Origin: Magnolia sinica
Taxonomy: Eukaryota > Streptophyta > Magnoliopsida > Magnoliales > Magnoliaceae
DNA length: 64,000 nucleotides
Direction: 5' to 3'
NCBI RefSeq assembly: GCF_029962835.1
Contig: NC_080589.1
Span: 23,240,586-23,304,585 of the forward strand
The notes beneath the pieces were generated by a model. That model was given only the letters and a program-made list of their open reading frames with translations, did no database searches and had not been told where the DNA came from. The first letter of the stretch is position 1. Each line of letters starts with the position of its first letter. Both the position numbers and the translations under genes were made by a program. Of the stretch, positions 34,001 through 44,516 are shown in pieces.

Positions 34001-34116
34001 CATGTTTTATGCACTAATACAGACAACATACATCCATCATTAAATATGTTGCATAAGTGATGTTTTGGAACTCAGGAGCTGAGTTATGCTCGACCCCCGA
34101 ATTTCAGGGCGTTACA
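31020..34116 (+). mobile_element. Solo LTR of a Tekay/Del-type Ty3/gypsy element
   Basis: A single 3.1-kb unit starts TGTAATGACCC and ends GGCGTTACA. It is flanked by the 5-bp target duplication GGGTT (31015-31019 and 34117-34121) within the satellite. The long LTR, TGTAA..TTACA termini and internal landmarks such as GGCGGTGTTTAACACCCACCAG near 33650 fit plant Tekay/Del LTRs; the orientation is therefore likely plus. No gag or pol is present, so this is a solo LTR produced by LTR-LTR recombination. Open frames inside (for example 31120-31476, 32973-33230) have no recognisable domain. Confidence 0.85.
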
Positions 34117-36642
34117 GGGTTTAGGTTATAGTTATAGGTTTAGGTTAGGTTATAGGTTATAGCTTTAGGGAAATGAGAATAGGTCAAGGTTTATGTTTAG
34201 GAAATCGGGTTCGGGTTCGGGACCAGGTTTAGGTTTAGGTTTAGGCTAGGGAGTTGAGATTAGGATTAGGTCTAGGTTTATGTTTAGAGATATGAGAATA
34301 CGTTAAGGTTTAGGTTTAGGTTTTGGGATTTGAGAATAGGTTTAGGTTATAGGTTTAGGTTTAGGTTTAGGGATTTGAGAATAGGTTTAGGTTATAGGTT
34401 TAGGTTTAGGTTAAGGTTATAGGTTTAGATTTAGGTGAAGTTTATAGGTTTAGGTTAGGTTAGGTTATAGGTTTTTGGTTAAGGTTTAGGTTATAGTTAT
34501 AGGTTTTGGGATTTGAGAATAGGTTTAGGTTAGGTTATAAGTTATAGCTTTAAGGAATTGAGAATAGGTCAAGGTTTAGGTTTAGGAAATCGGGTTCGGG
34601 TTCGGGATCGGGTTTAGGTTTGGGTTTTCAAGTTTATGTTTAGGTTTAGGCTAGGGAGTTGAGATTAGGATTAGGTGTAGGTTTAGGTTTAGGGATATGA
34701 GAATACGTTAAGGTTTAGGTTTAGGTTTAGGGATTCGAGAATAGGTTTATGTTATAGTTATAGGTTTAGGTTTAGGGATTTGTGAATAGGTTTGGGTTAT
34801 AGTTATAGGTTTAGGTTTAGGTTATGTTATAGGTTATAGGTTTAGGTTTAGGGTATAGTTATAGGTTTTGGGATTTGAGAATAGGTTTAGGTTATAGGTT
34901 TAGGCTTAGGGATAGGGACTTGAGAATAGGTTTAGGTTATAGGTTTAGGTTTAGGTTAAGGTTATAGCTTTAGGTTTAGGTGAAGTTTATAGGCTTAGGT
35001 TAGGTTAGGTTATAGGTTTTTGGTTAAGGTTTAGGTTATAGTTATAGGTTTTGGGATTTGAGAATATGTTTAGGTTAGGTTATAAGTTATAGCTTTAGGG
35101 AATTGAGAATAGGTCAAGGATTAGGTTTAGGAAATCGGGTTCGGGACCGGGTTTAGGTTTGGGTTTTCAAGTTTAGGTTTAGGTTTAGGCTAGGGAGTTG
35201 AGATTAGGATTAGGTGTAGGTTTAGGTTTAGAGATATGAGAATACGTTAAGGTTTAGGTTTAGGTTTAGGAATTTGAGACTAGGTTTAAGTTATAGGTTT
35301 AGGGATTTGTGAATTGGTTTGGGTTATAGTTATAGGTTTACGTTTAGGTTAGGTTATAGGTTATAGGTTTAGGTTTAGGTTATAGTTATAGGTTTTGGGA
35401 TTTGAGAATAGGTTTAGGTTATAGGTTTAGGTTTAGGGATAGAGAGTTGAGAATAGGTTTAGGTTATAGGTTTAGGTTTAGGGATAGAGAGTTGAGAATA
35501 GGTTTAGGTTATAGGTTTAGGTTTAGGTTTAGGTTAAGGTTATAGGTTTAGGTTTAGGTGAAGTTTATAGGTTTAGGTTAGGTTAGGTTATAGGTTTTTG
35601 GTTAAGATTTAGGTTATAGTTATAGGTTTTGGGATTTGAGAATAGGTTTAGTTTAGGTTAGGTTATAGGTTTTTGGTTAAGGTTTAGGTTATAGTTATAG
35701 GTTTTGGGATTTGAGAATAGGTTTAGGTTAGGTTATAGGTTATAGCTTGAGGGAATTGAGAATAGGTCAAGGTTTAGGTTTAGGAAATCGGGTTCGGGTT
35801 CGGGATCGGGTTTAGGTTTGGGTTTTCAAGTTTAGGTTTAGGTTTAGGCTAGGGAGTTGAGATTAGGATTAGGTGTAGGTTTAGGTTTAGGTTATAGTTA
35901 TAGGTTTAGGTTAGGTTATAGGTTATAGCTATAGGGAATTGAGAATAGGTCAAGGTTTAGGTTTAGGAAATCAGGTTCGTGTTCGGGACCAGGTTTAGGT
36001 TTCGGTTTTCAAGTTTAGGTTTAGGTTTAGGCTAGGGAGTTGAGATTAGGATTAGGTGTAGGTTTAGGTTTAGAGATATGAGAATACGTTAAGGTTTAGG
36101 TTTAGGTTTAGGGATTTGAGAATAGGTTTAGGTTATAGGTTTAGGTTTAGGTTTAGGGATTTTTTAATAGGTTTGGGTTATAGTTATAAGTTTAGGTTTA
36201 GGTTAGGTTATAGGTTATGGGTTTAGGTTTAGGTTATAGTTATAGGTTTTGGGATTTGAGAATAGGTTTAGGTTATAGGTTTAGGTTTAGGGATAGGGAC
36301 TTGAGAATAGGTTTAGGTTATAGGTTTAGGTTTATGTTAAGGTTATAGGTTTAGGTTTAGGTGAAGTTTATAGGTTTAGGTTAGGTTAGGTTATAGGTTT
36401 TTGGTTAAGGTTTAGGTTATAATTATAGGTTTTGGGATTTGAGAATAGGTTTAGGTTAGGTTATAGGTTATAGCTTTCGGGAATTGAGAATAAGTCAAGG
36501 TTTAGGTTTAGGAAATCAGGTTCGGGTTCGAGATCAGGTTTAGGTTTGGATTTTCAAGTTTAGGTCTAGGTTTAGGCTAGGGAGTTGAGATTAGGAGTAG
36601 GTGTAGGTTTAGGTTTACGGATTTGAGAATAGGTTTAGCGTG
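34117..36642 (+). repeat. Telomere-like satellite, left arm segment 3
   Basis: Same satellite and orientation as segments 1 and 2, with HOR blocks near 34205, 34588, 35138, 35787, 35968 and 36518. Short spacings (about 180 bp between 35787 and 35968) and a duplicated piece near 35430-35520 show recent unequal exchange. The array ends abruptly at the 172-bp repeat. Confidence 0.95.
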
Positions 36643-37340
36643 TGGTCCCTGCAAATACAGATATAAACGCGGTCGTCTCCAATTTACCAGGCCCTTCTAA
36701 TGCTGTCCATAGAAAATGGACAGCTTCATCATAGTCATAACAGCGGTTCCCATCTTCCAGGGACCCCCGCTCAGGATCCGGATAGCTCCGATGTACATCC
36801 GGGTCTACTCCATTAATTTCAAGCAAATACAGATATAAACACGGCCGTCTCCAATTTGTCAGGCCCTTCCAATGCTGTCCATAGGAAATGGACAGCTTCA
36901 TCATAGTCTTAACAGCGGTTCACATCTTCCATGGACCCCCGCTCAACATTCGGATAGCTCCGACACACATCCGGGTCTACTCCATTAATTTTAAGCAAAT
37001 ACAGATATAAACACGGCCATCTCCAATTTACCAGGCCCTTCCAATGCTGTCCATTGGAAATGGACAGCTTCATCATAGTCATAACAACGGTTCCCATCTT
37101 TCAGGGACCCCACTCAACATCCGGATAGCTTCGACGCACGTCCGGGTCTGCTCCATTAATTTCAAGCAAATACATATATAAACACGGCCGTCTCCAATTT
37201 GTCAGGCCCCTCCAATGCTGTCCATAGGAAATGGACAGCTTCATCATGGTCATAACAGCGGTTCTCATCTTTCAGGGACCCCCGCTCAACCTCCGGATAG
37301 CTCCGACGCACATCCAGGTCTACTCCATCAATTTCGAGAT
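36643..37340 (-). repeat. 172-bp tandem repeat, left copy (four units)
   Basis: Four units begin at 36651, 36823, 36995 and 37166 (periods 172, 172, 171). Each contains the hairpin GCTGTCCAT-loop-ATGGACAGC. The first 30 bases (36643-36672, starting TGGTCCCTGC) recur inverted at 55339-55368 with one difference. On the minus strand each unit is an open frame of about 57 codons (GVDPDVHRSYPDPERGSLED, then YDEAVHFLWTALEGP), but the 172-bp period shifts the frame at each junction, so no long protein is made. It marks the inner edge of the left satellite arm. Confidence 0.92.
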
Positions 37341-38563
37341 GATACAATTAAATCCTAAATTAGTTACTCATCCAAAGTTGGATAGATTGTAATACTTTCA
37401 TATTCCCACTTAAACGTCCACATCGAAAATCCGGCAGCATATCCCCATGCCTCTCCAGATAAGTTGATCTTACGTTACATTCCGATGCCAAATATCTAAA
37501 ACAATGTAAAGATATTTGGCATTGGATATAGAACGGAAGAAACATATCTAGAGAGAAACGAGGAGATGAACCGCGGATCAAGCATGAACATTTAAATAGA
37601 TTATATGAAAGCATACTATCCATCTAACATTGAACTGTCCAAAATGGGACAATTTGAGCAATTTCTATGCCACCAAAAACACACGATATCTATGTATGGC
37701 CACATAGAAATCCTCAAACGAGTAACTAATTATCTAACTTACAAATCTATAAATTACAAGTCACAACTATAAACTGTAATATGAATAATTTATGATAAGA
37801 AAATAATATATGAATAATTTATCCTAAAAATATTCTGCTACAAGAAATACATTCTTCATATCAACAATAGCCGAATGAAAATTAATGTAAATTCAAATTT
37901 AGATACAAAGCAAATCCATATTAGTCAAATTAAACAATCAATTTCAAACTACGTCACAAGTATTAGAAAACATATCTCATGCCAAACGCAAATGCTAAGT
38001 TAGTTATTAAGAATTCAATATTTGCACATCCAATGCATGCATGACACTAAATTTTTTATTAAGCGGTCTGTGGTTAATTTGTGTTTATATGTTATGCCAC
38101 GTGTACAATTGGAGTATATGTGTATGGGTGTCATATTCCAAGTGGACAAGTGGACTCATTTAAGCATTAGAAACAAACACATGTTCTAGTGGGCTGATAT
38201 TTGCATCATTACCACACATCCAAGTGGATTGATTTAAGCATCATAAACACATGTTCCTAGATTCTACATAAAAACCCTTTGGCAGCATATTTGAAAATGT
38301 TCTAAGTAGTGTGGATAAATCTTACTCCTTAATTGTGAGATTTGAAAGTAATGGCTTCCATGATAAATGCAGACTAACATGGCTTTGAATATGAACAAAA
38401 TCCATAAATTGTGACCCAACAAAATACAGCCACAATAAAGTAAGAAGTCATGCATTAACTAGTTTATAAATTATTTGCCACAATAAAGTAAGCATGTGAT
38501 TATTTTTCTGAAATGAGTATGGAAAATGCACACACTCGAATTCACACATGAAAATGAATTTAC
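37341..38563. other. Core sequence, no recognised gene
   Basis: AT-rich unique-looking sequence. A minus-strand frame 37623-37360 is open but not recognisable. A perfect 13-bp inverted repeat (ATGCCAAATATCT and its complement, about 37488-37523) forms a hairpin with a short loop. Nothing else stands out. It may include intron sequence of the homeobox relic immediately upstream on the minus strand. Confidence 0.45.
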
Positions 38564-38643
38564 CTTGCTCTTCTATTTTGGAACCAAACCTCCACCTGCC
38601 TAGGTCTTAGATTCAGTTATTTTGCCAACGCAAGCTTTTGCTT
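38564..38643 (-). pseudogene. HD-Zip class II homeobox exon relic
   Basis: The 80-base minus-strand segment is bounded by an AG acceptor (CAG at 38646-38644) and a GT donor (GTAAAT from 38563). It reads KQKLALAK, stop, [18 protein letters not shown], which is the second half of the HD-Zip II homeodomain including recognition helix 3 (WFQNRRAR). HD-Zip II proteins are plant transcription factors. The stop is TAA (38617-38619) where the family has Gln, a C-to-T change. The next expected exon (leucine zipper) was not found downstream, nor the N-terminal homeodomain exon upstream, so this is a stranded exon with its intron edges, probably captured or left by a duplicated gene fragment. Confidence 0.82.
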
Positions 38644-38646
38644 CTG

Positions 38647-39480
38647 TTTCCCATTAAAATGAAGAAAATGTAATTTCGTTAGAAAAGAAAATTAAAAATA
38701 AAAAAGCAGTATTAGGGATGAAAAATAATAGGATGGTCCACCAGGTTTGTCGGACCTGGCCCCACCTTGGGTATCGTCTTGCCTCAATCTTGAATTGAGA
38801 GAGATTCAAGATAAAGAAGTCTAGAACAAAGAAAGTTCATATGTCAGGCTTTCAGTTTGCACGATTGTGCTAGCCCATGGTTCAGTGATCCAAGTCATTG
38901 ATATTGTTTGGCCGACTGTCCGTGGCCAATGCACCTAAAGTCTCTCACACGAGAAGATGAAATCATGATCCTTCAATAGGTTAAGGATGCTTTTGATGAT
39001 ATTTGGTGCAACCAAAGACCCTGTTAAGAAAGATAATACAGCAATAATTCATGCTTCACATTGAAAAAAGGCCAAACAATCTGCTTTTGATGATATTGTT
39101 GTTGTTCTCAATACTGACTAGCAGTGCCAAACTGGATTGGACTCTACCGAGTCCAAGTTGACTCGGACGAGTCATATATCCACATAATACCATACACAGC
39201 AATAGCCCTAAATCATTGGCCCAAATGAATTCAAGGAAATTCGAGGAAATCAAGTGTGGGATAAAAAGAAGAAGAAGAAGAAGCTCTAGCAGATGAAATG
39301 TATTTGGGTCATTTCACCCTCTCAAGATGGTCATTTAGAGACTTGAAATTAGCTTGGAATTTTTTGACAAATCAGAATTTTCATATGCTGATAGTGTTCA
39401 TAGCAGCTCCTCAGTGCTGGTAACAAACACCAACACTGAGAAAAAGCCTTTCCAATTCAATTCTCCGACAGAAACCTCTT
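38647..39480. other. Core sequence, no recognised gene
   Basis: On the minus strand this lies upstream of the homeobox exon and could be its intron. It contains the TE-like motif GGTCCACCAGG and a GAAGAAGAAGAAG run at about 39268. No second homeodomain exon was found by reading. Confidence 0.4.
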
Positions 39481-39966
39481 TCAGAGAATAGCTTGAGATC
39501 CAGAAATGTGGGCCCACCAGTACATTTACCACCCAAACAGAAAACACTACTCAGTTCCATCAGCTCATTTCATATTTCCATACAAAGTCCAGCATTTTTT
39601 AAGCACATTTCAGATTTTTCCCTCAAAACAAATGAAAATCACAAATTTCATACCAGATCACATCAAATCCACTCATATCGGACCACAACATGAATCCAAT
39701 CATCCAGATCTCATAGCCAATAGAGACAGAAACCACCACAAATGAAACCAAATCCATGCATTTCATGAAGAAAACGAATCTAAAACAGAAAATCCAATGT
39801 CGAAAAGAAGCATATACCTTTTTTTTTCTTGGAGTTCTTGCAATGGCGCCTCTCAATCTAGCAACAAAGAGGGAAACCAGTAGTTCCAGATGCACCGAGA
39901 CAAGTCAATGATGGAACTCCAATCGAGATGATGAAGGGTCCTCTGAGGTTTTCTGAGGTGCTGAAT

Positions 39967-40009
<43 letters not shown>

Positions 40010-40099
40010 GGGACTGAATAGAGAGAGGGAGGAAGATGAGAGAGTTGGAGCAAGATCAAGAGAGAGATAGGGTTAAGGAACGTAGAGTGTGCGCGCACA

Positions 40100-40146
<47 letters not shown>

Positions 40147-40150
40147 CAGA
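39481..40150 (-). other. CT-rich 5' leader-like segment with microsatellites
   Basis: On the minus strand two long CT dinucleotide runs (complement of GA at 40103-40144 and 39969-40006) lead into CT-rich sequence. A good 5' splice site follows (AAG|GTATATGC, near 39825), then a T-rich intron-like stretch. Such a layout is typical of plant 5' untranslated exons with a leader intron. No protein match is recognised; the frame 39895-39623 simply reads through the putative intron. It could be the leader of the broken gene that supplied the HD-Zip exon 1.2 kb downstream, or an unrelated captured fragment. Confidence 0.4.
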
Positions 40151-40884
40151 GATTTGGGGGTTTTTTTTAGGCGGGCCTCTGTTTTGAGAGCGCGCCCAAA
40201 TTTGGGGCGGGGTCTGGTATGGCTCTGTGGGCCCCACCATGTTGCATGTCAAACATCTACCCCATCAGTCAGATGCATCATCCTATGTTGGGCCCAAGGA
40301 TTAAAAATCAAATCAATCTATGACTTTTGTGGGCCACACCACATACAAAAGTTGAGAGGGATTACCCTCCATTAAAACGTTCATAATTATTTTTTGGGCC
40401 CACAAATATGTGGTCCACAAATCCAGCCCATCCATTATGTGTGTGCCACTTGGACGAGGGGTCATACCAAGTTTAAGATGCATCCAAATTTCAGGTGGGG
40501 CCCACCAAGTGCTTTTATATGTTTTAGGCATGTCTTCACATGATTTTAGATGGTATGGCCCACTGGAGTTCCGTATATGGCTGATTTTTGGGATATCCCA
40601 TAATTTAAAGGGGACCCATCAAATGCATGGTGTTGATGTTTGACACACGTCATGGTTGGGCCCACACAACTTGACCTCATGGGGAAGGCATGGATTAAAC
40701 ACATACATCATGTGGGCCCCACAGAATAAATGAAATTAGGATTTAAAAATGATACTAAATAAAATTATTTAATTGAGATTTAAAAATGAAATTAAGACTA
40801 ATAATATCAAATATTCTTGGAAATTTGGAGGATCTTGTAAGGTATGGACATATCACATGGCAATATAAATCTCAGGTGGACCAC
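40151..40884. other. Dispersed TGGGCCCACC-rich repeat
   Basis: Contains many GTGGGCCCCACC/GGTGGGGCCCACC and CCATCAGTCAGATGCATC-type strings. Most of the segment recurs at 51090-51570 with moderate divergence (for example the TTTTATATGTTTTAGGCAT and GGGATATCCCATAA stretches). It is a non-coding dispersed repeat family, interrupted at 40884 by the Tat-like element; the ACCAC target is followed across the insertion at 48458 by ACCATTAAAAACTTCC. Confidence 0.6.
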
Positions 40885-43067
40885 TGATGTTTTATTTAAA
40901 CCAACACGATTTAAATGATTTTTAAACTCGCAAGTATATGAATCAGATGCAGATACGGTACGTATTACGAGATCGTTCCCACGAGGACTGGTCGTCACAA
41001 TTCAAATCTATGATTCTCCTTAACTAATCCAACAAATAATGGAATGAATTACTAAGCACAATTTTATGAAAAACAATTAATTAAAACAGGGAAGAAAATT
41101 CAATCAGAGAGAGAGCACTAGGACTTTCGAATCCACCCCTAATTATCCTAACCCTTGTTTTGTCTGTTGATTCACCTTGATCTAGATTGATACCACTTAT
41201 ACAGAGAAAGCACAATCTGTGTCCTTAATCGGGCATACAAACTGTCTAATTCCTTTAAGCAATGCCATGAATGACATATCCCATATCCTTGGTCGGGTAC
41301 ATGGAATGTACATTCATTAAAGCACCCTGTTTCTTCCTCTATAGGAAACTTGTTCTTGATCAGACACAAGCACCTATAATAAGCATCCAAACAACATCCA
41401 TATATATACTTTAATCAAGTTCATAGATGGAGAAGTATAGAATTTAAACCCATAAAGCCCACTTAAAGAAAGAAACAAATTAATTGAAATTCAAAGTAAA
41501 TCAACCAATACAAGAGCTAATCAAATTAGGGGCTTCATCTCAGCCCTAGCTGAGAGATTAGTGACCCATAAAATTCATAAAAAATATTAAATAAAATTCA
41601 TAAAAGAAACGTCAAACCAAACAATCTCTCTCTCTCTCTCTTCTTTCTTCTCTTTCTTCTCTCCCTTGCTCCAGATCTGGAATCCCCTGGTTCTTAATGC
41701 CTTTCCCACGTCCAAAACTCCCCTTTTATAGCTGCTGGATGGCTGGGGTCGGTGGCAGAGTCGTAGAAGGACTCGGAGTACAAATTTTCACAGCCGTGAT
41801 TGGTGGGCCCCATAGAGGTATTTTCTGGAAAATCCACCCCTTCCATTGGATTCAGAACGAAATTTCAGTCAAGAATGGGTGGTTTTGAAGGTCCATTAGC
41901 GCGGCCCACAGAAGAAATCTCAAAAAACTCAGTTTTGAACGTCCCGGGTCAGTGTTCTTTTGGCATCTGTACCGCACACGTGTGTACGCATTGGCGAGGA
42001 ATATCAACATGGTTTTGAAGCTCTCGAAGCCCTCTACACGATGGACGGATCGGATAGGCCGTACGGGTGACGTACGGGGCCCACAATCCTTCGCAAAAAC
42101 GGACAGCGACCGTCCGTTACACGGACGCGAAACCCGCTGCTGCGGCAATGGTGGGACCCATTATTGGACTTTTCACAGGAATCCACACCGTCCATTGGTT
42201 TCAGCTAGAAAAATCAGTAGGAATTGACTGGTTTTGGGGTGGATTCGGTGCAGCCCACGCGGCTTTCTGTCTTGCCGTCCAACCTGCGTTTGAACGGCTG
42301 GGCTCTGATCTATGCGTTCATTTGAATTTTTGCCACCTAGGCAATGGTAATGGCTGCCCCAGGAAGTGGATGGACGGTTTGGATTGTCCATTTGGAAACT
42401 AGGTGGGCCCCACAACCGACGACCGCGGTTCGGTTCCCCGGACGCTGCAGCGGCGAGAGAGAGAGAAGGGTTAGCGCTCTCGCTGACCGTCCCAGCGGTG
42501 CGGTGCGCAGCCGGTGCAAGTGTGCACGATGCACACTCTGCATATACAGGGCCCACTGTAATGTTTTTGAGAAATCTGCACCGTCCATCCTTTTTCTCAT
42601 ATTATTTCCACCGTCAGGACCAAAATTGATGTATATCCAGATATCCAGCGGGCCCCACTTAATGAATTAAGGGGCTGATCTGGCCGTTAGACCACTTCCC
42701 GAGATCGTCAATGGCTGAAATTTAATATGTACGGTTAATTTATGGTCCCTATCACGTGTATGAAGTTTCGAGTTGATCGGATGGCGGGAAACATGTGATC
42801 TTGCATTCTGAACCCTTTTCGAGCCCCTTTGTCGTGCTTTCCTCAGATCCCAGGCGTATAAAATCTTCACTATTGGTTTTCTGGAGTCCATCCCATGCTC
42901 TGGAGACTTTGGATCATAAAATCCATGCCTTTAACATCAATTTTCAATACACACTCCTGATTTCATCCTGTAATAAAAACACGAGTAAACACACTCCATT
43001 AAGCCTCATTATGTACATCAATTTAGGCAATTACTGGGGTCTGATATGCAATATTTGACCCTGATCA
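40885..43067 (-). repeat. 3' LTR of the Tat-like element (complete)
   Basis: 2183 bp from TGATGTTTTA to CCCTGATCA on +. Near 40920-40985 it has the ACTCGCAAGTATATGAATC..CGATCTCGTAATACG-type motif, read on either strand, that is characteristic of Tat/Athila U5 regions. Many overlapping open frames on both strands between 41690 and 42670 are chance ORFs in GC-rich LTR sequence. Confidence 0.85.
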
Positions 43068-43079
43068 CAACCCCCAACC
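43068..43079 (-). promoter_or_regulatory. Polypurine tract of the Tat-like element
   Basis: Minus strand GGTTGGGGGTTG directly precedes the LTR start TGATCAGGG. A second GGTTGGGGGTGGGAG purine-rich run lies at about 43945-43960 on the minus strand, after the TTGAGGGCAATGTAGATTTTA-type motif usual in this lineage. Confidence 0.7.
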
Positions 43080-44339
43080 AGCATTTTGCTAGTCCCGAGC
43101 AAAACATGCGAAAAATAATTTTAGAAATAAAAGACGATTCCTGTAAACTCAAGTGACTTGTGAACAGATAGCTGAGATGTGAAAATTCTAAGATTCATGA
43201 ATGGTAAGTAGAATTTTCTCCTGAAATCAAGCTCACAGTAAACTTCATAATCAAGTTCAACATATTAATCCATTAATTAGAACATTCCTAAACATTGAGT
43301 TCCACAGGTGTATAGTATAATCTCAGCTTACAATCATTAAGAGTTCCAATAATCAATTTCATGCTAAAATTGGTAATTAACAACAGAATTCCTGACAACC
43401 AACACTAGCATTGTAGCTTAACCTTTCAGCCTTCATATTTTTGATTTTCTTTATGAACAGTACGCCAAGGAAGGGAATCAAATCCTCATCTATAGGGAGC
43501 AAACCTATGGTGAAAACTCGTCGCCATACTTTTCATTCATTTTTTATTTATTTATTTATTTATATGTCAACTATGGAAAATCAAATCTACACCTATAGGG
43601 AGCAAACCTATGGTGAAGAGTTAGCCTTTTAATTCTTCTTTTTACCAAGTTAATCATTCAGTTATCGAACCAAAACTTAATGTGCAAGCGAGATGTGATA
43701 TGTGAAATCATGACTCAATCAATGTTTACAACGTCTAATCATGGATTATCAATTCAAAATTGACTGTGAAATCAAGCAGATGGCCGAATCCAAGAGTCAT
43801 TAGTTACCAACATCATGTATCTTATAATGTTAAAATCACAACTATCCTTCAAAATCACTTTGAATTCAATAGAAATTCAGAAAAAATTTTAAAATTTTCA
43901 CAAATTTTGCTCAAGACCAAGAAAATATTGATTAGGTACCCTAATCTCCCACCCCCAACCTAAAATCTACATTGCCCTCAATGTAAAAGAAATAAACAAG
44001 CAAGGCACATGGGACAACGAGAATAAAAGAGGAGTGATGAAAAGATAATACCTGGATGGAGAATCAAGAAGCTTTCTCAAAATTCGTGAAAAATTTCAAC
44101 GTACAAGCGAGTTAGCACAAGAGAGAAATCAACATAAGCAAAAATAACCAAAAGAAAAACAAAAGAAGATCCTACCTATACCACTTTCGCAGGTGCTCTC
44201 GATTGCATTTAGCGCATGCAACAAGCCTTTAAACCCCTAGGTTACCCCTAGTGGACGAGTTGTAGTCTCGTGAGGGTTTGCAGTAATGTTATCCACAAAC
44301 ATTGAAGTAACTAACTCAACACTTTCATTGACCGATCCC
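43080..44339. other. Tat-like element 3' non-coding region
   Basis: Long AT-rich non-coding stretch between the RT stub and the 3' LTR, a hallmark of Tat/Athila-type elements. It holds a duplicated CTATAGGGAGCAAACCTATGG motif at about 43490 and 43595 and a TTTATTTATTTATT run. No coding frame was recognised. Confidence 0.6.
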
Positions 44340-44460
44340 AGACAAGTGATGTGAGTTCCCATGAACTGTGCTATCTGAAATAAGGCAACTGACACTGTCG
44401 TCAAATAATTTAAGGACTTCTGCTCGAACGACTTCTTCTATGTTAGGATCATGCTTCCTT
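44340..44460 (-). pseudogene. Stub of gypsy reverse transcriptase
   Basis: In a frame different from gag-PR the minus strand reads NIEEVVRAEVLKLFDDSVSC followed by LISDS. This matches the start of Tat/Athila RT (family pattern VVRxEVLKLLDxGxIYPISDS). The sequence then loses similarity, so the deletion that removed RT, RNase H and integrase begins here. Confidence 0.65.
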
Positions 44461-44516
44461 TACATGTTATGCGATATTACCACAGCATGATCCATACATA
44501 CAGTGGGGCATACTCC

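Noticed and set aside
31020-34116. Full-length gypsy element
   Set aside because: Only one LTR copy is present, flanked directly by the 5-bp duplication, and no gag or pol lies inside.
41690-42670. Cluster of 60-130-codon ORFs on both strands
   Set aside because: All lie in the GC-rich part of the Tat-like LTR and overlap one another; none shows a domain.
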